Source: Aphanomyces cochlioides (taxonomy: Eukaryota > Oomycota > Saprolegniomycetes > Saprolegniales > Verrucalvaceae). From it: DNA of 64,000 nucleotides. Within the stretch, counting starts at the first letter, position 1, and every line of letters starts with the position of its first letter. The notes beneath the pieces were generated by a model. That model searched no databases, was not told the origin of the DNA, and saw only the letters and a program-made list of their open reading frames with translations. Of the stretch, positions 9,968 through 19,723 are shown one piece after another. The DNA lies in the NCBI GenBank assembly GCA_019828595.1, contig JAHQRK010000025.1, forward strand, positions 806,001 through 870,000, written 5' to 3'. The translations under genes and the position numbers were made by a program.

Positions 9968-10880
9968 TATGAAATTGGAGAAAGTTCATTGGTTATATTT
10001 TCCATTTCAAGAGGAATGACAACATGAACCAAGCATCCATCCACTGCGAAATTTATGAATAAAGCCAGAATACATGTTCATTTTTCAATACTATTATTGT
10101 ATGGCATATGGAGGCCAATTTCCGCTGTCGATGGACTTTGGTCTTGCCCTTGCTGCGAGAACAAAAGCCACACTGTCTAGGTTGCGTGCATATGTATGCT
10201 CTATTGCGTTGTTAGGATATATATTTGAGCTGTATTCCTACGATTTTGCTCGTTTTAATTTCATTTGCAGCTCTAGTGTAACTTATTGCTTGATTGTTCA
10301 TGAATTCTATTGTCATGAAGTGTACTTTTATCGTGATATGCCTCCAGTGGGTGGAAATATAAGTTATATTTTAGCCTATCAGTGGTGTGGGACCTGAAGG
10401 AGCAATACCCAAGATATTTTCACTCTGGACTTAAAATAACTTGGGTTTCATCCGGATAAGTCTCGGACCTGACGAGACCTCCAGAGTCCCACAGCTCCGA
10501 TACCTATTTTTATCCAATGAGGGAGATCATAAATTGATGTGCCTGGAGAAAGTACACCATATTTTCAAATTCATTTGATCTTACGAGTCGTCGGCGGATC
10601 TTGAGGTAATCTACACGAGATGTATAGATGTTGAACGCTATTGAGGCTGTGAAATTGGGTAAAATGAGTCGATGAGAGACTGCAAAGAGCTGTTACGCGC
10701 AGCGCTTGCTGTGAGTGACCCGAAACCATCCGTCGCACATGAGAAAATATAAAGATTATTTTGCATCTAAATCGAGAACAAGAAAGAGTTCTGGATAATT
10801 CCTTTCTCTGGCGAATTGAAATCACTGCTACGATACTGCAATAGATCCGTCGCGGCTCATAACACGACTGGCCAAAAAGT
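9968..10880. other. AT-rich intergenic stretch
   Basis: A 107-codon plus-strand open frame at 10074-10397 is Tyr/Phe/Cys-rich and matches nothing I know, so I do not call it. A minus-strand frame at 10571-10880 continues from the coding remnant to the right but loses its proline-rich character there. No other structure seen. Confidence 0.35.
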
Positions 10881-10894
10881 GACCCGGAACTGTA

Positions 10895-11337
10895 CCCATG
10901 CGTGTAATTTAAAGAATGGTATAATTTTATGAAGGTCTTTGTCGTCTGGGGTTTAGTGGAAGTACGAGGGGCTAGGCTCGGGAGTAGTGTCTCCTTCTGC
11001 GACAAGAAGGAAGGAGACGGGGGGTCGTTGTTGTCGTGAGGGGGTTGTTTTGGCGAGCCGTCTTGGTCGCTAGTGCTGTAAACGCCCGGTGAACCAGGCA
11101 TGGTTTTGAATGGAAAGGGGATGTATGGACCGGTTGCCCGCGGTCTGACCACAGCGTCGCTTGGTCTGGTAAGGGCGATTGGAGTTGGGTTTGCCGAGTT
11201 GGTTGAAACGACTCAGCAGGCCCTGGTTTTCGCAGACCAGAAACTCGCACGCTCACTTGGCTTAGGTTGACTCGATCGCTCAAAGATATGCCCTCACCGA
11301 GAGGTTTGGGCCATTCACAGTGAATACAGAAGTCCAT
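10895..11337 (-). pseudogene. proline/serine-rich coding remnant, possibly retrotransposon gag-like
   Basis: From ATG at 11335-11337 the frame gives MDFCIHCEWPKPLGEGISL and VNLSQVSVRVSGLRKPGP. Near 11150 the sense continues in another frame as RPRATGPYIPFPFKTMPGSP and PPHDNNDPPSPSFLSQKE, so there is one frameshift. The segment is GC-richer than its surroundings and ends at a MITE-like border near 10897. The composition and a Cys-His start would fit a gag-like or other mobile-element protein, but no reverse transcriptase is nearby and I cannot identify the family. Confidence 0.4.
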
Positions 11338-11749
11338 TATCGTCCTTAAACTGAATCAATTACTTCTTTCCTACTGACTTGTTGCCCTACGTCATTCATT
11401 ACCCCCTTCAGATTGGCCGCGAGCTGGCAAAGAGCTTGGTCATTGGTCTAGAGTTCTTGGAGGCATCTCTTGCATGTACAAACCTGCTCGTAATGATGGT
11501 GTCGTTGATATGACACACTGGTCTGCGCATTTTCCACCGATAGCGTTTTCTGTTTGGCTGTTGATTTATCGTCACTTTACCTCGTAAAGTGTAAAGTAGT
11601 AAAGTAGAGCCGACCAATCAGAATATTGCCATAAATCTCCAATTCCCAACAAAATAATAAAGTAATACCATGATGAGTTGGTGCGGTAGAGAGTCGACCA
11701 ATTCGCACAGCCAGGAGCCGGTACCAATGAGTTTAAACCGGAATATGGC
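11338..11749. other. intergenic, includes GTAAAG cluster
   Basis: No gene seen. At 11577-11607 there is a run of GTAAAGTGTAAAGTAGTAAAGTAG-like hexamers (written here as repeated GTAAAG units), of the kind found upstream of several C-type LRR copies. The body to the right (11640-11749) is AT-rich and may be the 3' part of the tRNA-like repeat. Confidence 0.35.
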
Positions 11750-11821
11750 GTGCTGAGCCAGGATCGATCCCTGTACCTCCTGGTTGTTAATCAGGCGCTC
11801 TACCGTTCGAACTAGGTGCAC
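11750..11821 (-). ncRNA. tRNA-like sequence, possible SINE head or tRNA pseudogene
   Basis: The minus strand has a D-arm-like region with a box A-type sequence (TAGTTCGAACGGTAGAGC), an anticodon-like hairpin with loop TTAACAA (anticodon AAC if read as tRNA) and a box B-like GGGATCGATCC. The first four acceptor positions pair (GTGC/GCAC), but positions 5-7 and the base of the T stem do not. That argues against a working tRNA and for a tRNA-derived SINE or pseudogene. If it is a SINE, the body would extend towards 11640. Confidence 0.35.
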
Positions 11822-12439
11822 TTTCAACAATCAAGTGCATTGCCACAGTCCAGACATTCCAACAACATAAATAATTGTTCGGCTCCAAATAAATTGACTT
11901 CGGTGGTTTCAACTTGACGACATATCAGGACACAACGGAGGATTGTTGTTGCGCTAAGGTGTAGCAAAGTCTAGCACAACCAACGTTGATCAAGACCAAC
12001 GTAAGGCATCTCTATATTGCATTGGAGGTGGAAGCTCTTCTGTATGAGTTATGACGAGCTGGTGTTGTCAAATTCCCCGTCAACACTTGCTCCCCAACGA
12101 ACGTCAGCGGACCTCATTATTGTGAAGCGCGATATGATCGCACCCTCACATCTGCATTACGACGGAGCCAGGCGTGTACGCCCAAGAATAATAACTGCTT
12201 GCTTGGAGGGACCTCACGGATGCGTTCATACCAAGGGAGACAAGTCATGGCATTTTGGATCGAGTGTCTCTCGCGGACGACAATGAAGGCGTGGACTGGC
12301 CGGTTCATCTCCTATTGCAATAAACGGAAGATTCTACACGCCTCAAGGAGAGAACAAAACTCTCGATCCCAGTGAACTGGTTGTCATGAAATCTCAACGC
12401 TCGTCGATAACTCGCCTTAGGAACCAAGAAATCGACCGA
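11822..12439. other. GC-richer stretch without recognisable gene
   Basis: Base composition changes here and stays GC-richer to about 13950. Plus-strand open frames (for example 12017-12286) contain no motif I recognise and are broken by stops. Probably the left part of a decayed element that also includes the two remnants to the right. Confidence 0.3.
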
Positions 12440-13410
12440 TCAAGTCTTGCACACAGGTCATCGCAAAGTTAAACGAGGCTGCCAGGGGCCGAATACAGCC
12501 GACGCTAGACAACTGGTGCGATATTTGTCTCCTGAAGCACGACCTCGTCGTCCATCAATGCCAATTCAAATGTTTCCTCCTGGAAGCGCGCAGTCACACA
12601 AGAGCGCTTGGAAAGAAATCTTGCGATTCAGTTGCATCAACGATTACAACGAGCCACCCACGAACTCCATCATTGTGTCTTTCACCTCTGAAACACGTTG
12701 CTCTCGGCACTGCGATGGGCTGTACGTGTGTAGACATCAGGGCCCTCACCGACTGGCATCTTGTAGGTTCCACTAGACCCAACCACGGTGTTCTCTGGTG
12801 GGTCGTCGCCTCCTTGCAGGCTAAGCTCAGGCATTTCACCCGTCTCTCGAATGGCAAACCATCAGTACAAGCTCCAGTGTCGCGTTTATCTCAATGCAAG
12901 ATCATGGCCACGGAATGCGTTCTCTCATCGTCCTGTACTACTTGACTTGGCCAAGCAAGCGTTGACAAAGATCCAAGAGCCCGAAGCAAGTATTGTACAA
13001 TTTCAGCACCGACTGCGTCTTATTCTTGGCCAACGCGTGAGTGATTCGGACATTGTGACTCGGCTACTGGCAAGCCAAGTTGGGTCGTCTCACCATCCCC
13101 GCGATCATAGCAACGGCAGCCGTTCTCTACCAGCAACGCAACTTCCAAGGCGTACATTTCGCTGTCGCCATGTTGCTTCTACCTCGACTGTGTAGGCGAT
13201 CGATATTTACAAGCGTCTTGTCGCCAAAGATACAACTCGGAAGAGCCAATTTTCGAAGGCCAAGCACGCGACCACAACCCACCCCACACAAGCACGACAT
13301 GTGATGCGGGAGCGCTGTGTTAAAGGTGTGAATAGAATCTATCTCTTGAGTGAATTTGAACGAATGCCTCGGCGAGTTCGCTTTCGTCCAGGCTCGGCAA
13401 TTTTTAATTG
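12440..13410 (+). pseudogene. unidentified coding remnant, convergent with 13339-13990
   Basis: Coding-like pieces in several frames: AVTQERLERNLAIQLHQRLQ near 12585-12645, NHQYKLQCRVYLNARSWPRN and LLDLAKQALTKIQEPEASI near 12850-13000, RLRLILGQRVSDSDIVTRLL to 13070, and a C-terminal YLLSEFERMPRRVRFRPGSA near 13340-13400. Frameshifts and stops separate them. The end overlaps the end of the minus-strand remnant, as in a convergent gene pair. Function unknown; a mobile-element origin is likely from the setting. Confidence 0.35.
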
Positions 13411-13990
13411 ACGTAAAGAGAAAATCTTCGACATGGGCTCAAGCTCATGCCAGCCATACTTGTCGTTGCCGTCAATGAACGTTGTCATCTCCCCATGCTG
13501 CACAACAACTCGACAATGCGCGAGATACCCAGAGGCTGTTATCATCAAGAAGACGGCCGTGCCCTCGATATACGCCGTGAGGGTTTCAACTAGTGAGTCG
13601 TGCAGCTTTTCTTGGCGCGGATGGGGAGCTGGAAAAAGCTCTATATCATAGGTTTGGAGACACAATGGCAATCCAGTGGCTGTTACGTGTCGGATGAATT
13701 GCCGCATCTGTCGTAGTGGCACTCCTGAGTTGGTAGGAAGACTCAGACGGTTTAGAAAGGCATCAAACACAACTTCTTTCGCAGGTTGTACGGAAGGTAA
13801 GAACAGTCGATACACCTGTTGAATGGCCGTCCAGACGCATGTCATTGTGACGTCGTCGCCCACGTTCGACTGAATTGTGATTTTTCGAGAGACGTACTCC
13901 AAAAACGAGAGTGGATCGTCAGGATGTTCCTTGAGGTATCCTTCATAGCCATCATAAACTATGTCAATGTCATCAATCGCACCTAATCGA
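13339..13990 (-). pseudogene. unidentified conserved-looking protein, 5' truncated
   Basis: An open frame of more than 200 codons without an ATG at its upstream end: it reads GAIDDIDIVYDGYEGYLKEH before SFLEYVSRKITIQSNVGDDV, and extends to RKRTRRGIRSNSLKR. Upstream of about 13990 a TAA closes the frame, so a first exon may be missing. The middle (AYIEGTAVFLMITASGYLAH, then FIDGNDKYGWHELEP) looks like a folded domain, and the last 20 residues are strongly basic. I do not recognise the family. The 5' side abuts the LRR pseudogene at 14122. It may be part of a mobile element. Confidence 0.45.
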
Positions 13991-14121
13991 TTTAGAGCTT
14001 ACTTCATACAACTTATAGAATGCAGTTAAGTGAATGATCTCTATCACTGCCGACGTTATTGACATGATCCATGAGCTTGTTCGTCGATTTAGGAGAAAAA
14101 TTATGACAGCTCCAACCATCT

Positions 14122-15437
14122 GAACAACTTCATCATTTGGAGAATTTCGTCTGGTTTGCCAGGCGATGTCTTGGCCAAGATTGCATTCTTCCTTCCGAAG
14201 TGGAGCGATTTGGAGAGTCTTATGACAGCACTTCGCCCAACCCATGACCTTGGACTGCTTGAGCATCTTTGGCAATTATACTTTGACTACGATTGGACAG
14301 CTGACTTGTTGTGGCCTTGTCTAACACTCAATCAGCTCTTAAGACAAAGGACTAGATGCATGGATGCAGAAGCTCTTGGTCATTTGGCTGGCATTATCAA
14401 ACACTATTCCAAAGTGGCAGTGGATGCCAGTACCGACATGGATTGGGTCCGTCAACATATTCATCCAAAGACGGCCCTTGGTTAGCACCAAGTCTCGGGG
14501 GATGGTCACGCCGGCGATCTCATCAAGTGGAAATCCTATCGAATTTCTCGTTTCATTGGAAAGGCATTCTCCACGATGCAACTGATCCAAGCCTTTCCAT
14601 CGTTTCCATTTTTGGAAAAGTTAAGCTTATTACTCTTGAACTCGTGTGGTGCCGCCGAAGTCTTTGAATTTGCAGCCTCGAGGCCATCTCTGATACATCT
14701 CGACATTGAGGCATCGAACGTCCGACATTACAGCTGGCTGGTCACAACGTGGATGGCACAAGATTTACTCCAATGGAGTGTTTCCCAGCCCGTCCGTGTC
14801 TTTCGCATGAGAGAAATTACATGCGTAAACGCCTCGGATCCGAGTGCAATTTTGACATCTATCTTGGGAAAAGCCTTGTTGGAGACTTTCCAGTTCGTTG
14901 AGAATCACAACGGGTCTCTATTCAAATTTCAAACAAAGCATGAGCGAAGCCTTGGTGACATGTTGCTGGCATTCGACGTAAGTCGTGAGTTCCCCGCAGG
15001 CTTCAACGCGGACCACGTGATTGAGTACGTCTACTTTTTCCGCGACTTGGTTGAGACAAAAACTACAAGGTTGTGCTTGCGGTCTCTTCACAATGTCGAC
15101 TTCGAGACAGCGTGGGCAGTTTTGAAGCCAATGATTGAAAAATCCAAAGTGGAAGAACTTTGCATTGAGATGAGCATGTTGACGACGGAGCGAATGTTCC
15201 AAGTGGTCGATACAATCCGCAGTATCTCCAGACTTCGCCTTATCGCTATTGGGTCTTGTTTCGACTTCAATGCCGTCGTTGAGCTGATGGCTGGAGCGCC
15301 TGTTTCCAGTGAGGACAATCGACGTCGATCAAGCGGTCAAACTAACAATCGGAAACCTAGATGGACAGTCGATTCAGCTTGTCTTCTGTGCTATCTCATC
15401 TAAAGAGAATTGCTCAAAAGTTTTGTCTGGGTGGTAG
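14122..15437 (+). pseudogene. F-box-like/LRR family, subfamily B copy
   Basis: The family start LPGDVLAKIAFFLPKW is in frame but has no ATG between it and the previous stop, so the original start is lost. The reading then gives LGLLEHLWQLYFDYDW and HLAGIIKHYSKVAVDAS, meets an in-frame TAG at 14483-14485 and continues as GDLIKWKSYRISRFIG through VSQPVRVFRMREIT and ETAWAVLKPMIEKS. Near 15305 the sense shifts to another frame (VRTIDVDQAVKL...GQSIQLVFC) that matches the C-terminus of the intact B gene at 21619. Three lesions: lost start, nonsense codon and 3' frameshift. Confidence 0.8.
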
Positions 15438-15959
15438 TTTCGTCGGAATAATTGTGGGATCTGCTCATATTTTAGTCGTTTAGGTATACTGTATCTTGAT
15501 GGTGTTTCGACATGGAAACGAGGTTGTCTTCTCACTGACACCATGTCGTATATACTTTGACGTCACTGTGGAGTTGCCGACATGACAGAAGCTAAGACGA
15601 ATTCAGACAAGCGGTGAATAATTTAGGACAATTCAAATGAGGAATCGGTGCTTTCTCGCTTCAAGGATATACTTCTGTAGGGGTCTGTCAATCGGTAGGA
15701 TCATGTTTTATCCCCCTCGCATATATTTCAGTCATACCGAGGATTCGACATTCACATCGTCAATTGTAACAGAATATAAAATGGATTGAAGAAATATTGA
15801 CACTCCAATCTGCATTGATATTATCTCGACAGGTCAACGAAATCAGCGTTCATTCTCAAAAGCTTGACGAGAAAATGATCATCAGCAATGCCGGATTTTA
15901 ACGATGAAACTCATACGAATTGATCGTTCTTTTGCCAATGCTCGCAAGGTTTTCCACTG
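15438..15959. other. intergenic stretch
   Basis: No gene or repeat seen. It separates the plus-strand B pseudogene from a minus-strand B fragment, so the two are tail to tail. Confidence 0.4.
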
Positions 15960-16470
15960 CTTGTCCTGGAATGCAATATCGTAGTCCTGGTCAATTCTCA
16001 TCATGGAGGCTGGTGCTCCATGAAAAAGAGCCGCAAGCCAATCGAAACAGGCAGAATGTCCAAGAGAGAGATGCGAAGAGTCGAGACGTTGGGACTGGTG
16101 TCGCCCACTTGGTTGATTTTGCTATCGACAGATTGTAATCCGGAATATTGAGCTCTTTCACTTGTGAGTTTTCCAAAATTGGCTTCAAATTGTCCACATA
16201 ATTTCAAAGCAAATGCTTTTAATCGAGCGCAAACTCACTCTCTTCGTAATCAAATAGCGGAACAAGTGGATGTAGTTTCCCACGTAGTCGACGTTGCGTC
16301 CTGAATTCGTAGGAAAATAGAGGAAGGATCCAAGCCACAGCTCATGGTAGCTTCGTTTTAAACTTGAAAAGAATTCCACGGTGATACTTGCGGAAATAGA
16401 AACTTTCCAAGGCAGAGTTTCCAAAGATCGCTTTCTTGTTCCTCTGTGGGCCTTCGCAGTCATCAACATG
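15960..16470 (-). pseudogene. F-box-like/LRR family, subfamily B C-terminal fragment
   Basis: The minus strand begins abruptly inside the family at SLETLPWKVSIS (compare STLETFRFYEI in the B copy at 19724) and runs GNYIHLFRYLITKRVSLRSI, FEIMWTI and, after a frameshift near 16195, LKPILENSQVKELNIPDYNL. A second shift near 16110 leads to NQVGDTSPNVSTLRISLLDI. No N-terminal half is present. It is a truncated, doubly frameshifted relic that abuts the tract following the next A-type copy. Confidence 0.7.
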
Positions 16471-16717
16471 TTTTGACTGCCGATCAATCTCGCTTGAATC
16501 ATTCTCGTGGAAAAATCTCTGCCACTTTTTCGTCTTCGATGGAGGATTTCAAAGCCTCAGGGCCTGTTGAGCTATAAATTGGCACTACCTTGCTTTGAAT
16601 GCAGCATAAATCATTACAAAAGCTCTGGCGTGCCTGGAGCCAGCGATATGGAAGTGCAAATGGCATTAAACCCGACAAATACACTTGAAATTGACTTCAG
16701 CGATTGAAAATCTCAAG
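16471..16717 (-). repeat. tract downstream of subfamily A copy (duplicated block)
   Basis: The minus strand reads NLRFSIAEVNFKCICRV and HFHIAGSRHARAFVMIYA, similar to the tract at 3422-3689 and to decayed sequence at about 6020-6140. It sits immediately 3' of the A-type pseudogene, as in the other two cases. This supports duplication of gene plus downstream flank as one unit. Confidence 0.5.
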
Positions 16718-17994
16718 TTAGACATCATAAGCCAACCGTAGTAAAGCCTTGCGATCGGTTGTAGTGTATATTTCGACAGAAAATCCTCGTTTAATGCCAA
16801 GACTAGCTTTTTTCACGGATTGTGGGAGACATGTGAGAAGCGTTTTGGCTGTTCGCAAGTCAACAACGCTTTTAGTGAAATCGAGCTCCTGAAGCGTTCG
16901 GTGGTTGCGGATTGCCTCGGTCAGTGGAACTGCGTCAAGCTCGTGAAACTTCTTGTGCTCCACTTCCAAGACTTTGATCGGGGCTTCTTGCAAAATTGGT
17001 GTTAACTTTTTCCAGAGAGAACGATAGGTGTCGGTTGATAGCCCCGCAATCCGCAGCCTTTCAATTTGGGATAGGCATAAAGGGTGAAAGAGGTCGATGA
17101 ATTCATCCAGATTTTCCGCAATCATCGGTTGCCAATCATAAAAAATTAAGCTGAGCGAATGTTGTCTTCGATCGTATATTCCTTCGTTGATTGTGCGGTG
17201 CGAAACGGATTCTTTGATTCGGAAAATCTCGATAGTTGGGTTGTGAAACACGAATTTTGCGACTTCGAGCCGTTGAATTTGGCTTTCCCAAGTGAAATTA
17301 TCTAGTTCCAAGCGTCGAATCGGTTGCGATGAAATCCACTTGATCAAATCGCTAGCCATTGAAGCTGTTATCAGGCAACTGTTGTTACTTCCAAAAGCCT
17401 GGGTACCAATGATTATTTCTCGCAAGTTTGCACTCGATGCTGCATATTGAAAGGTCGACAATGCCTTGGCTGGAGTACAAATTGGCAAGTCCACAACTTC
17501 AAGGTATTTCAGATATGACAGGGCCTCGTCGAGATCTCTGGGATGAATGTTGTGCAAGTCGATGGATGCAATTCTAGTATGTTTCCATGGCTCCAGTAAT
17601 TTGATATTGACGAATCAAATTGATGATCTTCTCCACAGAATCCTTGTAGTTGGCAAGACAAGTCCCTTGTAGTTGGCAAGACAAGTTGGCGGAACCATGC
17701 CAAGTCAGTCGTTTTAGACACTACGACTTTGGAGTAGTATGGAGCAATAGCTTCAACATAGCTTCGAGAAGACTCATCCATTTTGGCTAGGTTCAGACAA
17801 GGTCATACGTCGCCGCTTGCCCAGCCCAGCGATTGCAAGTGCCACAAGTTGTCCAGCGTTTCCAAGACTTTCCATGGGCTCAGAGCTTGATAGAAGAGCT
17901 CAAACGTGGCCCAATCTGGCAGAAAGAACGCCACATTCATTAGAATATCCTCTGAAACCGTCACTTTCTTGCTTGTCGTCATAACCGTCTTCAC
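16718..17994 (-). pseudogene. F-box-like/LRR family, subfamily A copy
   Basis: Very close to the intact A gene: the N-terminal 60 residues after KKVTVSEDILMNVAFFLPDW are almost the same. A TGA at 17803-17805 replaces the tryptophan codon of the VWPCLNL motif. A 23-bp tandem duplication (17642-17686) then shifts the frame after the QLVLPTT region. From about 17557 the frame is open to the end (LDEALSYLKYLEVVDLPICT ... SLWKKLTPILQEAPIKVLEV). Two inactivating changes in an otherwise well-preserved copy suggest recent death. Confidence 0.85.
17642..17686. repeat. 23-bp tandem duplication inside A-type pseudogene
   Basis: CCTTGTAGTTGGCAAGACAA is present at 17642 and again at 17665, giving two adjacent 22-nt units plus one extra c. 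The A gene at 6141-7400 has a single unit at the matching place (TTGGCAAGACAAACTGGCGG near 7091), so this is a new duplication that breaks the frame. Confidence 0.8.
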
Positions 17995-18056
17995 CTCTGC
18001 GGTCGATAATCAATTTCAAAATGACACCCTTCCGGATAAATATCCGGCGAATGTTG

Positions 18057-18754
18057 TCCTGTTGAGGTAGTAGATCTTTTGCCATCGACGTTGTAATCGT
18101 GCAATGCTCGTGGTGGGGAAGGGCTAATGTCCGTACATGGAGGAGCCGGATGGGAGCTTGTGATACAAATTTGAAGACGTCAATTGCTGTTGTCGGGTTT
18201 AATCGGTAGTAATTAATCTCTTCCAAGTACGGAAGCGACGGAAATGCCTCGATCAATTGGTGGATATCGTACACCTGACGATTAAAACGAGTGACTCGAC
18301 ACGTCTTCCACTTGACCATGTCACGTGGGTTTCGATCGTTGTACGAAATTTTATACCAAATTAGCGATATCGATGGATCAATGTGCTGACAAATCCATGC
18401 TGCTTCCGTCGTTTCATCAATAATCACCTCGGAGTAATACTTGATAACGCCAGCCAAAAGCCCTAGCACGTCAGCGTCCGTCCTGGTAGCGTTAATTTCA
18501 ACCATACATGACATATTTAGGCAGGGCCAGAGCAATGAGTCGTTCCAATCGTGCTCGTTTTTTAGCCGCCAGAGACTTTCGAGTGGTTCCACCGTGAAAA
18601 ATGGCCGAAGGGCTTCCTTCAACTCGTGAGCATCCCAGAAAGAAGGGAGATAGAAAGCAATCTTGACAACAATGTCCACTGGTAGCGTCTGAAATAGGTT
18701 TGGCATCGTGGGTAGCACTGGCAAGTCAACGTTGCTTCGTTGTGTCAAATCCAA
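18057..18754 (-). pseudogene. F-box-like/LRR family, subfamily B copy, truncated by A-type block
   Basis: From ATG at 18752-18754 the frame gives FQTLPVDIVVKIAFYLPSFW, VEPLESLWRLKNEHDW, YYSEVIIDETTEAAW and LIEAFPSLPYLEEINYYRL, and stays open to HCTITTSMAKDLLPQQ at about 18060. At that point the family sequence stops; the remaining open frame (NIRRIFIRKGVIL...) runs into the upstream end of the A-type pseudogene at 17994. The LRR half is therefore lost at a junction with a duplicated A block. A short fusion protein is possible but unlikely to be functional. Confidence 0.75.
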
Positions 18755-18849
18755 AAGTGTCAGAGTTCACATGTTGGAGTAGGCACTAATGCTCCATATG
18801 ATCGGAGTTGGGGGTAAGTAGTAGGACTGGTCGCTAAAGCAGTTTCTAG

Positions 18850-19325
18850 TCATAAAAACTTGACAGCCTTGAGCAAACCAAATCCTGGAATCAACCGACA
18901 AGGTAATACTACGCAGTACTTCACTGGTGAAACGAAAGCATTCTCAAGAAAGATCACAGCGTCTATGTTTTGGAGTGTTGGGACGAAGAGCGACAATTTT
19001 TGCCGCCACAGCTGGCACATGTTTGTGACAAACGTAGCGTAAACTGCACTTGGACCAGGTTGACCTCCAACACACACAAAATCCCAATCAACCAGACGAC
19101 TTGGCGCGTTTGCAAGGCGATTTTTGATTTCTCGGCTACATTGCACAAACCCCAAGACAGCAGGAAACGAATTAATTGTCCACACTAAATGGAAACACTG
19201 GAAGTGCGGGTTTAAATTATCATGAATCGAGCATGCACTTGCCAGTCTGTCGACCAAATTGTCATAAAGACCTCCAACATATGCTGATTTTAGTATTCCT
19301 GGATATGGTTTGAGAGTTTACGTCA
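18850..19325 (-). CDS. unidentified protein-coding segment, possibly spliced
   Basis: An open frame without ATG at its upstream end begins LKPYPGILKSAYVGGLYDNL and continues FHLVWTINSFPAVLGFVQCS, DWDFVCVGGQPGPSAVYATF and NIDAVIFLENAFVSPVKYCV to a stop at 18850. Codon use and hydrophobic pattern look genuine. A second minus-strand open frame at 19408-19650 (RIQTVQVEERVEILVKLVKT, DNTTGETICNLSSGL) may be an upstream exon, with an intron of about 80-150 nt between. I recognise no family. The neighbours are LRR copies on both sides, tail and head. Confidence 0.4.
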
Positions 19326-19723
19326 GTCTTGTTGGAGTTTGGATTTCCACACACTCATTTCTCTAAATTCTAGATCATCAGCTGTGATCACGTCTGCAGT
19401 TTGCAGTTTATACTGCATGTTCCATTTGAAACAAACCAGATGAGAGGTTGCAAATTGTCTCTCCCGTCGTATTGTCCATACAAACGACGAGATTTCGATG
19501 CACGTTTTGTGTTTTCACCAGTTTCACTAGAATCTCTACTCGCTCTTCCACTTGAACAGTCTGAATTCTCCCCACATGCTTATCTACTTTATCCAGTTGC
19601 CCACGTCCGAACAGATTAGCGACCTGTCCAACTTTACCAATTTGTGTCATTTGGGGACATTACTACCTGTTGGTGACAGTCAACACTTTTGAATTTGACT
19701 CAAGGCGGACACATCTCCTTGCC

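Noticed and set aside
10074..10397. 107-codon plus-strand ORF, hydrophobic
   Set aside because: Composition follows AT-rich DNA (Tyr/Phe/Ile/Cys), no recognisable helix pattern or homology.
12594..12857. 87-codon minus-strand ORF in the GC-rich island
   Set aside because: Antisense to coding-like plus-strand pieces and without recognisable features.
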